NCBI GenBank assembly: GCA_022835595.1
Contig: BQUP01000001.1
Location: forward strand, 2,604,001 to 2,668,000
Source of the DNA: Cystobasidium ongulense
Taxonomy: Eukaryota; Basidiomycota; Cystobasidiomycetes; Cystobasidiales; Cystobasidiaceae
DNA: 64,000 nt
Direction of reading: 5' to 3'
Within the stretch, counting starts at the first letter, position 1; every line of letters begins with the position of its first letter. Shown here piece after piece: positions 1 to 10,573 of the stretch. The notes under the pieces were generated by a model that was not told the origin of the DNA, did no database searches, and saw only the letters and a list, made by a program, of their open reading frames with translations. Position numbers and translations under genes: made by a program.

Positions 1-1604
1 AATGTGTTGTGAATTGCTCCACTAGGTGCACCCGAATTGCCGACTGTCTCAAGACGCGCTCTCTTGCTCGATTTGTCGGCATCTAGTGCAGGCATAGCAT
101 TTGCCATTCCAGCTCTTGATAACGGGGTATCAAGCACATCATCACTTTCAGTGCCATTGGTGGTAGTCGACGATAATGATCCACCGGACTCAGGTGTGAT
201 CTCGCGGTTACGCTTTGTAACAGTTCTACTAGTGTACGAAAGAGATCGCGAAAGAGGTCTTCGCATTGGGAATGGCCTCGATAATCGTCCCTGGTTGAAA
301 TTTGGCGGATGCGATGCCTGTAGTATTGCTGCAGGGGACGGTCCATTGGTACGGGCAGGGGCAGGAGCTAGGACACTGGGTACCTGAGCTGCAGGCGGAG
401 ATGATCCTGCCGTTGTAGTAGGGCTCTCGAATCTGGTCGAGCTATATCGTAGATTAGTAGGGGCGCCAGCTGCCTTTCGCGCTGCCATCGCTTCGGCTGC
501 TGTAGTGGAGGACATGGTGACTGCTCGTCGAGGACGAGTCGTAATTTCGAACTCTTCCAATTCGTCGTCCATGCCTTTGCTATTCCTACGCGACTTGTCT
601 TGGGCATTTCGCTTGACATGCTTTAGATCGCTGTCGGGCTGCCGTACGAAGGACAGTGTCAGCGTAATCGGAACGACATTCTGACAACGAAAGCGATCTT
701 ACAGTGTCGCGCATAATCTGGTCATGCTTCCAAATCGTGCAGCTACTGGCGACCGTCTTGCCGTCTGGGGCTGACTGCAATCTGCGCCAACCGTAAATGT
801 TGACTGTGGTCCAGTCATTAGCTAGATTCTCAATTCTCGGATGGCAAGGACATACGTTGTCGAGCCTAAGGATGTTAAGTACGTCAATTCCGAGTCATAT
901 AGTGACAGTCAATACGCATTGAACTTACGAAAGATGAGTAAGAGTTCTGATTGAAGAGCTCTGGAATGACTCTTTCCATCAAACCAGCTTTGTCGGGCAC
1001 GAGAAAATACTTGCCGTTCTCGCTCCACCTTGTGTGCCAAATAGTCAGCTGACAGGTATTTAGGTACAAGGCGCTGCCGTCATACCTCATATACGGGCTC
1101 TCTGGGTTCTCCCGTAGGAAAGTAGTGAGGGTGAAGAGAAAGGTTGCGGGACGGGTACCGCTGCCCTTTGAAGACGATGCCCGGTCACTAGCCTCCGACT
1201 GAATAGACAGTGCAGGCGAAGACGCTCTCGATAGCCCTGCCCCAGACCAATTTGGGCCAAGCAGACCCGACGCATCAGGGGCTGTGGAGGGTTCTGCACT
1301 TGCCTGGTCTTCGTTGTGGTTTCTCAACTTGAATGTGATAGAAGCGCGACGCAGGATCGTACTAGGGAGCAGCGACGAGGGTCCGGAGTTTTGCGTTACG
1401 TTTGTGGTAAGCGCGGGTATTTCGCCAGCTTGAGATTCCGGAAGATCATGCGTAGGCACTTCCATTACCTGCAAAATGATGAGCTCGGCCTTATGGGTAC
1501 GGCATCACGGATCTGCCTACCTTTGTAGCATTTACCTGATTGTCTTCGACTACAAAGTGGGCAACGTCCCTAGAGCAGACTGAGGTTTGGTTTGAGGTGT
1601 CCAT
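1..1604 (-). CDS. HSF-type transcription factor, 3' part off the left edge
   Basis: Probably a sequence-specific nuclear transcription factor of the heat-shock-factor fold. I place exons at 1604-1536, 1468-916, 803-703 and 638 to the edge; all junctions are GT-AG and keep frame. The short first exon starts at ATG 1604 (MDTSNQTS). After a Ser-rich leader of roughly 110 residues comes the winged helix: a FLRENPES helix, then RWSENGKYFLVPD, PELFNQNSYSSFV, an intron, LNIYGW, and a wing ending DLKHVKRNAQDKSRR, as in HSF and Skn7-like proteins. The recognition helix has weak identity (FVSSM for FVRQ) and there are about 15 extra residues between the first helix and the RW strand. The last exon is Ser/Thr/Pro-rich and still open at base 1, so any coiled coil or activation domain is not visible. 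The first intron could also use a donor 12 bases earlier. Confidence 0.75.
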
Positions 1605-2289
1605 ATTGGCCACGACAATCTGAATATGGGAAGCCAAGCTGTTCTGCCACTCGCAAACCACCGAGACGATCAGAAGAGATAGCCGAGATCTTGTTGGGAA
1701 GCGAGATGGGACAAAGCTTGAAGAAGGGACATGCAGCCTTCACCGCTCGAGATGCCATCGCGATGGACGGTTCCTTTCGAGCGCGAGCATCTCTTGCGGA
1801 CTTTGAGCGGGCCAAACGACAGACGCACACTTTACGATAAAGGGCGAGGGAACTGACATGAGGTGCGATTTCGTACCTGATAGCGAGAATGGATAAGCCC
1901 CGTCGCCACAAACATATCATTAGAATTTCCCTTTGGTCTGGCCAAACAAACGAATATCACATAGGCTTTACGAACGCAGTGATACCGCCAGCAATCAGGA
2001 GTCGTGGTAAAGCTGAAGAATGATAGGCATCAGTAAAGGGTTGTTCCACGCTTTCAATGAAGGTCGCCGTAAAGTGTCCGCCGTGCACGGACAGCCGTGA
2101 GGCGGGTGAATTGTGATTAAGGTAGTGAAGCTACGCCCGGGAGCGGCGTCACAGGTCAAAATACCCTCTCTTACGTCTTGTATATGTTATTCAGGCTCGT
2201 GTAACTGTACCTGGCCTACTATGCTACATGCTATCGGTTTAACTGGGCTCTCGATCGAATCTTGTACGAGGGGATACTGAATGGGAGCT
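1605..2289. other. Intergenic region between HSF-type gene and CLASP
   Basis: This stretch holds the presumed promoter of the leftward HSF-type gene and the 3' end of CLASP. Short reading frames on both strands around 1570-1920 have Cys/Arg-rich, family-free translations and no splice logic, so I call no gene here. Confidence 0.5.
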
Positions 2290-5200
2290 TCAAGAGGTGG
2301 TCGTACTGCGAGCAAACAAATACGTGCAAAGATTGATTTGCGATTTTGATAGGCCGTCTAGCAGGCCAAATAGCTTGTTATCGTCTTGAATGACTTGGTG
2401 CGCTTTCACAATGACCATTGCGGCGGTCTGACGGAGTGCCGCTTGTGGGGAGTTCAATGCCTGCGCACAGATGTATACTTAGTAAAGGGTGAACTATTGT
2501 GTATATGCTTGAAGCCTTTATAGTGTGTACTCACCTTCTTGACGAGGTGTCGAGAGCGAACAACTTCCTCTTCGAGAACTTCCGCAGGAAGAAGGCTGAA
2601 GAGGGAGCCCATAGCCTTTAGACCCATTGCGAAAGTCCAGCCATACATCTCCTCCGCCTCTCTGGCCTTTTCAGAAGTAGCTGATGGATCTTGCAAGGCT
2701 TCTAGGCACAGTCGAATACATGATGCCGCATACAAAGGCTCCGTAGCGGCCACGACACCAAGAGCGACACATTCGGCTCCAGTGCGGACCTATAGTAGGT
2801 TGTTCATAAGCATCGATAGATCCTTAAGCGTATCCTCAACAATCGAGAATACGTACATTCTTATCGCGTGTCCTGCTGACGTCGAAGAGCACTTCCAGGA
2901 GACTCAGCTCCCGCCCGTTCAGCAATGCTGGCTGACAGATAGCCAAGTGAAGGAGGGCAACGAGACAATCAAAAGAATAGCCATCGTCCTGTAATGGCAA
3001 AAATAGGATCAGGCCATGTCTCCAATATGAAAGACCAGGTTTGCTGACCTTGCTATCGCGAAGCGATCTGCCGAGTTCATCCACAAGTCTTCCATACAGA
3101 TTTCCCTCTTGCCAGATTAGAGCTGCGGATTCATTATCATCTATTACGGGCAGATCTTTGCTCAGCCGTCCGAGTCGAAGCAGCTGTTCTCTGGTGCATG
3201 TCCTGCCCTCAAGAGCTGCGAGCAAGGTCTTGAGCTCGTCTTGCGCGCTAGATCCCGTTGTCGCAGGTTGTACCTTAGAGAGTGCCACTAAGTCGAAGTC
3301 AGCTTACTGTGCGCTGATATGTTGGCACGCATACGTACGGTCAGCTTTGCTTATCCACCACTCATCTTGAGTGAAGTTTGTTAGGAATGAAGTTTGGCTA
3401 GCCATGCTGCCATTTGCAGGATTTGCAGGGCTGTCGTTCAGATGCAATGACTGAAACTTCTGAAGCAGGGGAGTCATGTTGCTAGCGTGCTCGACACCAT
3501 ATGCGCCGTTCTGCTCCGATCTCCTTTTGCCTTCGGGGGTGTAGGGCACAGGTATGTCTTGCGATAATGTTTCATCTGCGGTCGGGTAGGTCTTTTCCAA
3601 GACAGTCGTATCGCCAGCATCTGTCTGGCTATCGGGCTCTGTTAGCTCTAAGAACCGGTGCGCGGTCTGCTCAGCCTGGTCGGCAAGACCTTTGACTGCC
3701 TCCTCCACCTCGACACTTCCATTCGCTTCGAAACTTGTGTCCATGAGCCCATCGAGAATCCGCGACCGTTCACTGAGATCGAGATCTGCTTCATAGTTTC
3801 TGGATGGTCGTAGCACTGTTGCATTATAGTTCATGAGATTCACAGATTCGTCGTCTGTCGACTCTAAACCGTCAGGCATAGCATTGAACGTAGATGCTTC
3901 GATATCGGAGTAGTCACTGTCGGCATGCGGCGCTTTGAGCGGTGGAGAACTTGAAGGACTTCTCGACATCCTCCCCTCAGACTGTTGCCTGGAAGGGAAA
4001 GCTGTTTGAGTCGGAGTTCTACTGTTATCAAAACTCGATTGTAAGCCCGTCTGGCTTGGGGGTGACATATATGTCTGACTGATGCTGCGTCTCTGGCCGA
4101 GTTCGCCAGAGAAAGTACGAGTGCGTGGGCTGTGCTGATTGCTACGAGGAGGGCTAGGAATGTGAGAAGTCGCAAGGCTACCGTAGATAGAAGAAGGTCT
4201 CCTCGTGGGCGTAGTAGCGCTCATACCCAGGCGTGGCCGAATCAATGCGGGCGGAGGAGATGGGGTACTGGAGCGTGAAATCGATTCACGCTGCTTTGTG
4301 CTGGGACTTGTAGAGTCGGGTTCTGGCTCTAGCGGTTGTGACATTGATGATACCGGCGTTGATGCGGACAAATTGTTCGAATTGGTCGATGTAGACAGCG
4401 CTTGGGCTGCCCTACGAGAGTTTATCAAATCCCGCATAGAAGGTCTCCCGGATGCAGGTTTTTTGGTAGAAGCGACAGTATTACTTTGTTGCTCATGTAC
4501 CGGCTGCCGCAAGGTACTACGATTATCAGCCTTCTCCAGGCCCTTACGTGTAACGCTATCCACGCTTTGCAATATCGTCTGACCGAGCTCGGGCCAAATA
4601 TCGTATACAAGCCAAAACGTAGCTCGAGCAGTTTCCCTGACAGTAGCATTGGCGTCCGCAAGTTCTTTCTTGAGCATTTGCGACAGCAAGGCAAGTCCTG
4701 CGTTTGGAGATGCTTCTATTGCCTCCTTACTTACTTTGGCGTGTGCTTCTATAAAAGTTTTCAGATGCTGTGAAATGTATATGCGCGCAGGTACGTTCTT
4801 CTGATCGAGCATAGCAGCGAGCATAGGCAGGGTTTTGTGATAATAGGGACATTCACGAAGCATGATAGCAGCCGAATCTTGCGCGGCTTGAGCGATAGGC
4901 TTCTTCGTAAGGGAGGCTAGTTTGAGCAATCCGGCGAAGAGCGGTTCGAACAGCGTCGATAACCCATCCTTGAGATGAGACGCCAGCTCTCCAACAAGCT
5001 GACAGGCTGCAGCGGCGAGGGTCGTGCGCAGACTGTTGACCTATAAAATAGCATGAGGTTTAAGACTGCGATGTTCTCGGACCGATGTCACCTACCGCTT
5101 TCAGTATGCCCTCCACGGCAGTCTTTAGGCTCGCAACAAACGCGGTGCGATATGTTTGATGTACATTCCCCTTAATCATTCCTCGGATCCTGAAGATAGC

Positions 5201-6644
5201 CTTTTCCCGATCTTGCCAGTTGAACTCGGTTTCTTTGCCTGTGAAACAGGGTTGCATAGCAGCAAATTCTTGTTCCAGGTCACGCGCCGAGGCAATCTGT
5301 GGGCAAGACCTAAGCTATCATCGGATGGCGAAAACTTGGAAATTACTTACGTATACTACTTGGACGACATTTCCTTCTCCCGTCGAAGGCGGAGGTGCAT
5401 TGGCAGCTGCGACAGCTTCCAAGTCCGCGAGCAGTTCTTCGTGCGTTTTGTTCTTCGGTTCTTTCAAGAGTTTGTCACCTTTAGAAGGCTTGAAAGATCC
5501 GGTATTCGTCCCAGTCGACAGACGTGGTAGCGCGCCTGAGCTAGGTGACCTGCCCATCGACGCGACAGAAGGCGGCCTTGGTGGTGGTCGGCCAATCATT
5601 GAGGGGGTACGTCGACCTCCGCTCATAGCTTCGCTTGTGAAAGATCCATTTGCACCAGGCGGACTACCGGTCAAGCTACTTGAGCTTGAAGGTAGCCCAC
5701 TACCCAAGGTCCGTTTCAGAACAATATCGCTTGTCGTTTTACGAACGCCGAATTTCACTAGTTCTTTCTTCAGATCTGACTTTGCTGCTGGACCAACTGT
5801 TGGAGCAGTGAATATTGTAATCACGCTTTCTTTCGCGACATCTCGAACGACTGGATCTGAGTCTTCTAATGCATTGACTAGGATTGGTACCCATGCTCGC
5901 AGTGGCAAGGCAGGACAAGCAGCTCGAAGTTCAGTAAGGTATATAATGCTCTGGTAAACCAAATCATACGCGTCAGACAGAACGCCATTTCACTACGAAT
6001 AGCTTACGAGCCAAGTTTCGACTGACCTGCTCTCTAATCTTCGCATTCTTGCTAGAGAAGCCTTGCTCTTTGATGAGCTTGTCGAGTACAGCGAGGGGTT
6101 GTTGATCCGGCTGCAGTCTACTCTCTGTCCCCGATAAGGCCACACCAAGCTTCGCAGCTTGCAATAACGCAGCTCTTGCAGTAGCTCTAGCCGAGTCTTT
6201 TGCATCTCCAAGGAAGGTGATTAAACCTCCAGGTGGAAGAGCCAATGTATTCACTGCATTCTTGACGATGCTATCGAATTGGGAAGTAGAATGACCATCT
6301 CGTTTAAGTGCATGCCAATGTTCGTCTGCTATTGTGAAAAGTGCCAAAGTGCACGAGAGTCCAGCAGTGTAGACATGAGAATTGCCGTTCCTGAGCGAAA
6401 GCTTGAGTAGACTAGCTATACTCTCCAACGCTGTACTATCCACATCTGAACCTGTAGTATTGCTGATCTCCTGCTCTAAGGCTTGCAGTGCGCTGACCTT
6501 GCTGTCATTATCTGTTTTGCATTGTTGACAATCAGCTTTCGAAGTCAGGCAAGGGAATAGCAGCAGCATCAGCAGCGGCGCTTGCTCACCTATGCCCTTC
6601 AGATGCCTGTTGGCATCATCAATGGCAGCTTGCAGCTCAGCCAT
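2290..6644 (-). CDS. CLASP-family microtubule-stabilising protein (Stu1/Cls1 type)
   Basis: CLASP proteins bind microtubule plus ends and kinetochores through TOG (HEAT-repeat) domains, promote rescue and are needed for a bipolar spindle. I reconstruct nine exons: 6644-6590, 6511-6027, 5950-5351, 5296-5096, 5040-3339, 3287-3049, 2988-2857, 2789-2535 and 2460-2290. All are in frame, giving about 1279 residues. The N-terminal TOG begins near [17 protein letters not shown] linker rich in Ser and Arg precedes the CLASP_N/TOG2 segment, which carries the diagnostic [17 protein letters not shown] and later [16 protein letters not shown] long Ser/Pro/Arg-rich region follows, the usual microtubule-contact and phosphorylation zone. 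The C-terminal HEAT-like domain ends [19 protein letters not shown]. The start at 6644 is chosen because it sits just before the first TOG helix; an upstream ATG is possible. Confidence 0.93.
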
Positions 6645-7068
6645 GTGCGACGTGTCTGGCAGCGAGCTTTGTAGGTGTTGCGCGGTCGATTGAGTGAAGG
6701 TAGAGAGCACGCGCAGCTCATTGCGAAGCCAAAGCAAACCTATTCTACGCATGTACAGTTTCGACAAATATCATTAAAAGGAGATAACAACGACCTGGAA
6801 CAGTCTCTTGGTACAGGCAGCTTCTTCAGATACGAAGTACAACAGATATAACTGTAACGCGGGGCTAAATTATGCAACGCGAGATTCGGGATGGGTATGG
6901 CATGCTTGCTCAGTATTCCGGGTAGGCACTACACTAAAGTGAAGTCCTCTCCCCACCAAGCCTTCTCATTGCCCTAGGTCTAGAATTGATGGTTCATGAA
7001 GTCACTGTACGGGATAGATGCTCATCAGCCAACGGCACTACAATCCGAGCAGGCAGTCAACCCTAAAC

Positions 7069-8025
7069 TTACTCGTCATCTCCTCTACGCCGTCCTGATG
7101 GTTGATCATCTATAACATCATATCTATCATTCGACGGTCTAGGTTCATAATCATTCTGTGAAGCACTTCGTCCTTTACTGTTCCTGGTGCTACTATTGCC
7201 ACCAGCGTACGAAGTTGATAAATCAGCGTGATCTTCACGGATACCATATCTTTCACTCTTCTTTGCTCTTCCAGATTTCTTGCTTGATGAATTTCCTTTC
7301 CATCTACTTGAGGATGGTTCTTCATCCGTCTTGTTTGATCCGAATGATGAGAATCTTCCTCCCTTCTTTCGGGTTGAGTCAGATTGTTCACGTTCTCTTC
7401 TGTACATTGCTACATCGGGATCTTCAGGTAGATCATCGATGAGATGGTCGCTACCTCCTCTAGCTGAACCATTTCGGCCGTTACTACCAGCTGCAGCTCG
7501 TCTTCTCCGTTCTTCCTCCTCCTCACGATCAACATCATCCAGCCCAGAGCCATACTCCCGTTGATGTTGACGTTTGGCTCTTCGTCTACGCTCCCGCTCT
7601 TCTTCGGGCAGACCAGCGAGTAGGTCCTCTTCCTGAGGGTGCAGCTCATTGCCATCACCACCAAATCCAGCGCCCGGTTGAGCAGGCCTGATACCATGCT
7701 CCTCTACCCATCCTTGAGGTTCAATAGTATTACCGAATTCATCCTGGTATGGCTGTGTTGGGTCGTCGTATACGTTGTTTGGATTGCGCTCGCCGTATCT
7801 GCTGCCCCATTGTCGTGTTGACTTCACAAAGGCAGTGTTGTCTTCGACGAGGCCAGCTCGGAGGGCTGGAAAGGATGTCAATATCAGTATCGCTCTGGTA
7901 AATGTACACGGTGATAGTCATGTATGCTACCTACCCCACTTTGGCGTCCTTCCACGACCGTAATTGTTTCGAATGTATTGCAGATAGTAATTGCTGAGGA
8001 AGCGAGAGGACTCAGCTTTTGACAT
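7069..8025 (-). CDS. Hypothetical charged protein with conserved-looking N-terminus
   Basis: I do not recognise this family. Two exons (8025-7935 and 7865-7069) join in frame to give 295 residues. The first about 100 residues look folded or at least constrained: an aromatic start (SNYYLQYIRNNYGRGRTPKW), then QWGSRYGERNPNNVYDDP and QDEFGNTIEPQGWVEEHG. After that come Glu/Arg runs (EEERERRRRAKRQ, EEEEERRRRAAAG), probably helical, and a Ser/Lys/Asp-rich disordered tail ending RRRGDDE. There is no signal peptide or membrane segment. It lies upstream of CLASP on the same strand, with about 420 bases between its stop and the CLASP start. The compositional break suggests a short conserved module plus a tail, but I assign no function. 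Confidence 0.72.
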
Positions 8026-9161
8026 AGGGTGCCCGATTGGTCCTAATTAAGACACACTGTACGTGACCAGGGATGTAACCTGTAATGAAGATGACAGTGC
8101 GATAAGCAACACGTTCTCCCTCCTCACGGGCCATAAGGGCATGATCGGGCAAGGCGCGACTCACCGAGACAGGTGAATATAATGTTCAAGAAGAAGTCGC
8201 TGTTGCAATTGAAGTATTTTTAATCAGTACGAAGCCCCATTGCATAGTCTCTCTTCCCCTTCGAAGGCTGTCTGCAGCTTACATTCCAATGCCGAATCGA
8301 ATAAAGACAGCCAGTGGTGGGACGAGCCATCCGCACACCTGCACGCGCCAGGCGGGTCGAGAAGTGGTTTCAAAGAGAGGAAGCGAGTGCGTAGTGATTG
8401 GTGTGTGTTGGTCCCATGGAAAGACAGTGTCAGTTTCAACTGGAACCGCCTCGTTCTACCACATGGAACAGCAGCCGGCTACGCACCACGACGACCATGA
8501 GCGCTGCATGATGGCGTTTGAAGACTGCAGCAGATTCAGACAAGAGATCATCAGCCTGAGATACTTCTAATTGCTTTGCTGCCTTGCTCGTCCATCCTTC
8601 GTATCCAGTCGGGCTTATCCATCCAGCCAGCAAGTGCGGCTCCCGTGGCCGGACAAGCACATGGCTCGAATCTCTCTCTCTCTCGTTATCGCTGGAGGAC
8701 GCGGAAGGTTGACCTACATGAGCTCTTCTTCTTCCTCGCTGCTCGATGGCTATTCTGCTTCACTGGAGGAGCCATCTTGGCAGCTGTAAGATGGGTGTCA
8801 CTTCAATGACAAGAGGCAAGCGCTGGCTGGAAAGAAAGGCGGCGGGGATACCGAGTGGCGCAGGACAGTATGATGAACGAGGATACGATGCGTTATGATT
8901 GCTTGCTAGATTACATATGCTTGTTGAATATATTAGACGACTGGATCATCGCAGTATAGGGTTAATCAGATAATAACAATGAGTAGCTGCCGATTTCGTA
9001 ATGATATAGAAACCGCCATTCCTATGATACTTTTGGGAAGACTGAATCAGGCGAACGCCGGCTAGAAGAAACAATACCCATGGAGAAAGCCTTTGACTTT
9101 GACAATGTGAGGTCCGAGTATTGAGGCTCCTGATGTTCCAAGAAGATGGTCGAAGGATTTC
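8026..9161. other. Long intergenic region, no supported gene
   Basis: About 1.1 kb between the charged hypothetical protein and the GPI-type gene. Open frames of 70-95 codons occur on both strands at 8220-8800, but they overlap each other, lack splice partners and have no recognisable domain. The region presumably carries the promoter of the leftward gene ending at 7069 and the 3' untranslated region of the gene ending at 9162. Confidence 0.4.
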
Positions 9162-10243
9162 CTACAGCAACAGACTGCTTAGCAGGAAGAAGGCCACTAA
9201 AGCCGGAGCTGTCAGGCGAGCTATGTAGGCAAAGTTGGGATTGATCAGGACCACCCCAATGACATATTGTATACTTCCAACGCACCCGTCGACCTGCCAG
9301 CTGCTCCACTAGAACCGTTATTCTGGCTTGCTTGCGGAACGGCTTCAATTCCACCCGTTGAATTCGGACTTCCCGTTGCAGATGTTTGATTCGCACCAAA
9401 CGTGAAGGTGAAGGTGGTCCTCGCGGCAGGGGTTGTAGATGCGCTCGCGTTCATGCCGCTAGAAACACTGGGTGTAGGTGTTGATGAAGCGCGAGTTGCT
9501 CCCCATGTCCAGGAGAACTGTGATGGCTGGCCGGATGCTGCTGCCGATGTACTTGATGTACCATTGGCGTAGGATATACTGACTGCGGCTGCAGAGATGA
9601 AGAGGGATTGCACATCAGTATGAGAAATATACAAAACACGTGTCGGTAACGCCACTTACTTCCTTGGTCTGGGCACGAGTCTGGCGAGTCGTTACATATA
9701 CATTGATATGCAGAGCTGGAAGGAAAGATGCATGGCCTCAGTCATAGTTCCATCTCATTGACCCGAAATCTCTCTACAATACGTACTCGGTGCCATTGAT
9801 CAAGTACCTGTTCCCATCACAAATTGCGAGACTGTCAGTTTGCATCCCAAAGTCCGAGAATGGCACGCAGCCTGTTGTGTTGCTGAATATCGTCTGGTTT
9901 CCCGTTTCAAAAAGTATGGCATCTCCAGTGAGCGCGTCTATCGAGCCTGTCAATTGGGTTGCGTTGCATGTTGAAGGCACCAGGCAGGTAGACGCGAATC
10001 TGCAAGACGAGGACGATGAGGTGGAGTTTGAGGCTTCACCAGCTACCGCAGTAAGATTGCCGCATGATCCGCTGTATGTCAACACCTGCACAACACCTTC
10101 ATCAGCTCAGCTTTCTTCTACGCGACAAACCCCCGCATGAAAGTGCGACCTACGTGACAGATGGAGGGTGGAGCAGCATGGACGAGGGTGCTCGCCAGTG
10201 AGCTTGCAAGCACGAGCAGCGGCAGTGGGAGAGCTTCAAGCAT
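9162..10243 (-). CDS. Secreted Cys-rich, Ser/Thr-rich protein, predicted GPI-anchored
   Basis: Five exons (10243-10154, 10085-9787, 9715-9660, 9588-9286 and 9220-9162) join in frame to 268 residues. The start gives a clear signal peptide (MLEALPLPLLVLASSLAS, cleavage near VHAA). The mature N-terminal half is Cys-rich (ICH, GSCG, SCRFASTCLVPSTC, GCVPF, AICDG, QCICNDSPDSCP), with several N-x-S/T glycosylation sites. A Ser/Thr/Asn/Gly-rich stalk follows (FSWTWGATRAS, FTFTFGANQTS). The last exon encodes a hydrophobic tail, LTAPALVAFFLLSSLLL, with small residues before it, which is the expected GPI signal. It is therefore likely a cell-wall or plasma-membrane surface protein. I recognise no named family; WSC and CFEM spacings do not fit. 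Confidence 0.85.
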
Positions 10244-10573
10244 AGTGTTCAAGTATGTATCGAACAGGCTACGGAGCAAAGAAGCACTCGACTTACTCTC
10301 ATCTTTTTCAAGTCAAGTGACAAGCCGGAACGGCGTGGTGGCGACAAATTCGGGATGGTCGGTCAATTTCGAAAAAGACGCGTCGAGGCAGCGTTTGATG
10401 TTGAGGGTTCAATGAAGAGATATAGTCATTCATACACAGTCTAGTGAAGTTCGTTATTTGCAGTGGTAGGAAAGCAGAAGATTTGTGTCCTTGCTTGAAC
10501 ATCACTCCACTATTTGGGCTACATTGTAGGTTGATCTAGAGAGACCTAAATCTTCCAATCTCGTCTTTTCTCA
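10244..10573. other. Short intergenic region
   Basis: Contains the 5' flank of the leftward GPI-type gene and the 3' flank of the large protein that ends at 10574. I see no gene or structured element. Confidence 0.4.

Noticed and set aside
1040-1100. Intron within the HSF-type domain that would remove the extra 15 residues
   Set aside because: A donor is present (AG|GTATGA), but the only nearby acceptor (CTGTCAG) puts a stop codon right after the junction.
1570-1920. Possible upstream exon or separate small gene on the minus strand
   Set aside because: The HSF-type gene is fully explained by a start at 1604 and an in-frame intron 1469-1535; the longer frame has Cys/Arg-rich sequence without any domain.
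5220-5957. 245-codon plus-strand open frame antisense to CLASP
   Set aside because: It is a shadow of a strongly conserved coding exon on the other strand, crosses its introns and has no family signal.
8220-8800. Several 70-95 codon open frames in the region between two genes
   Set aside because: They overlap each other on both strands, lack splice partners and show no recognisable protein.
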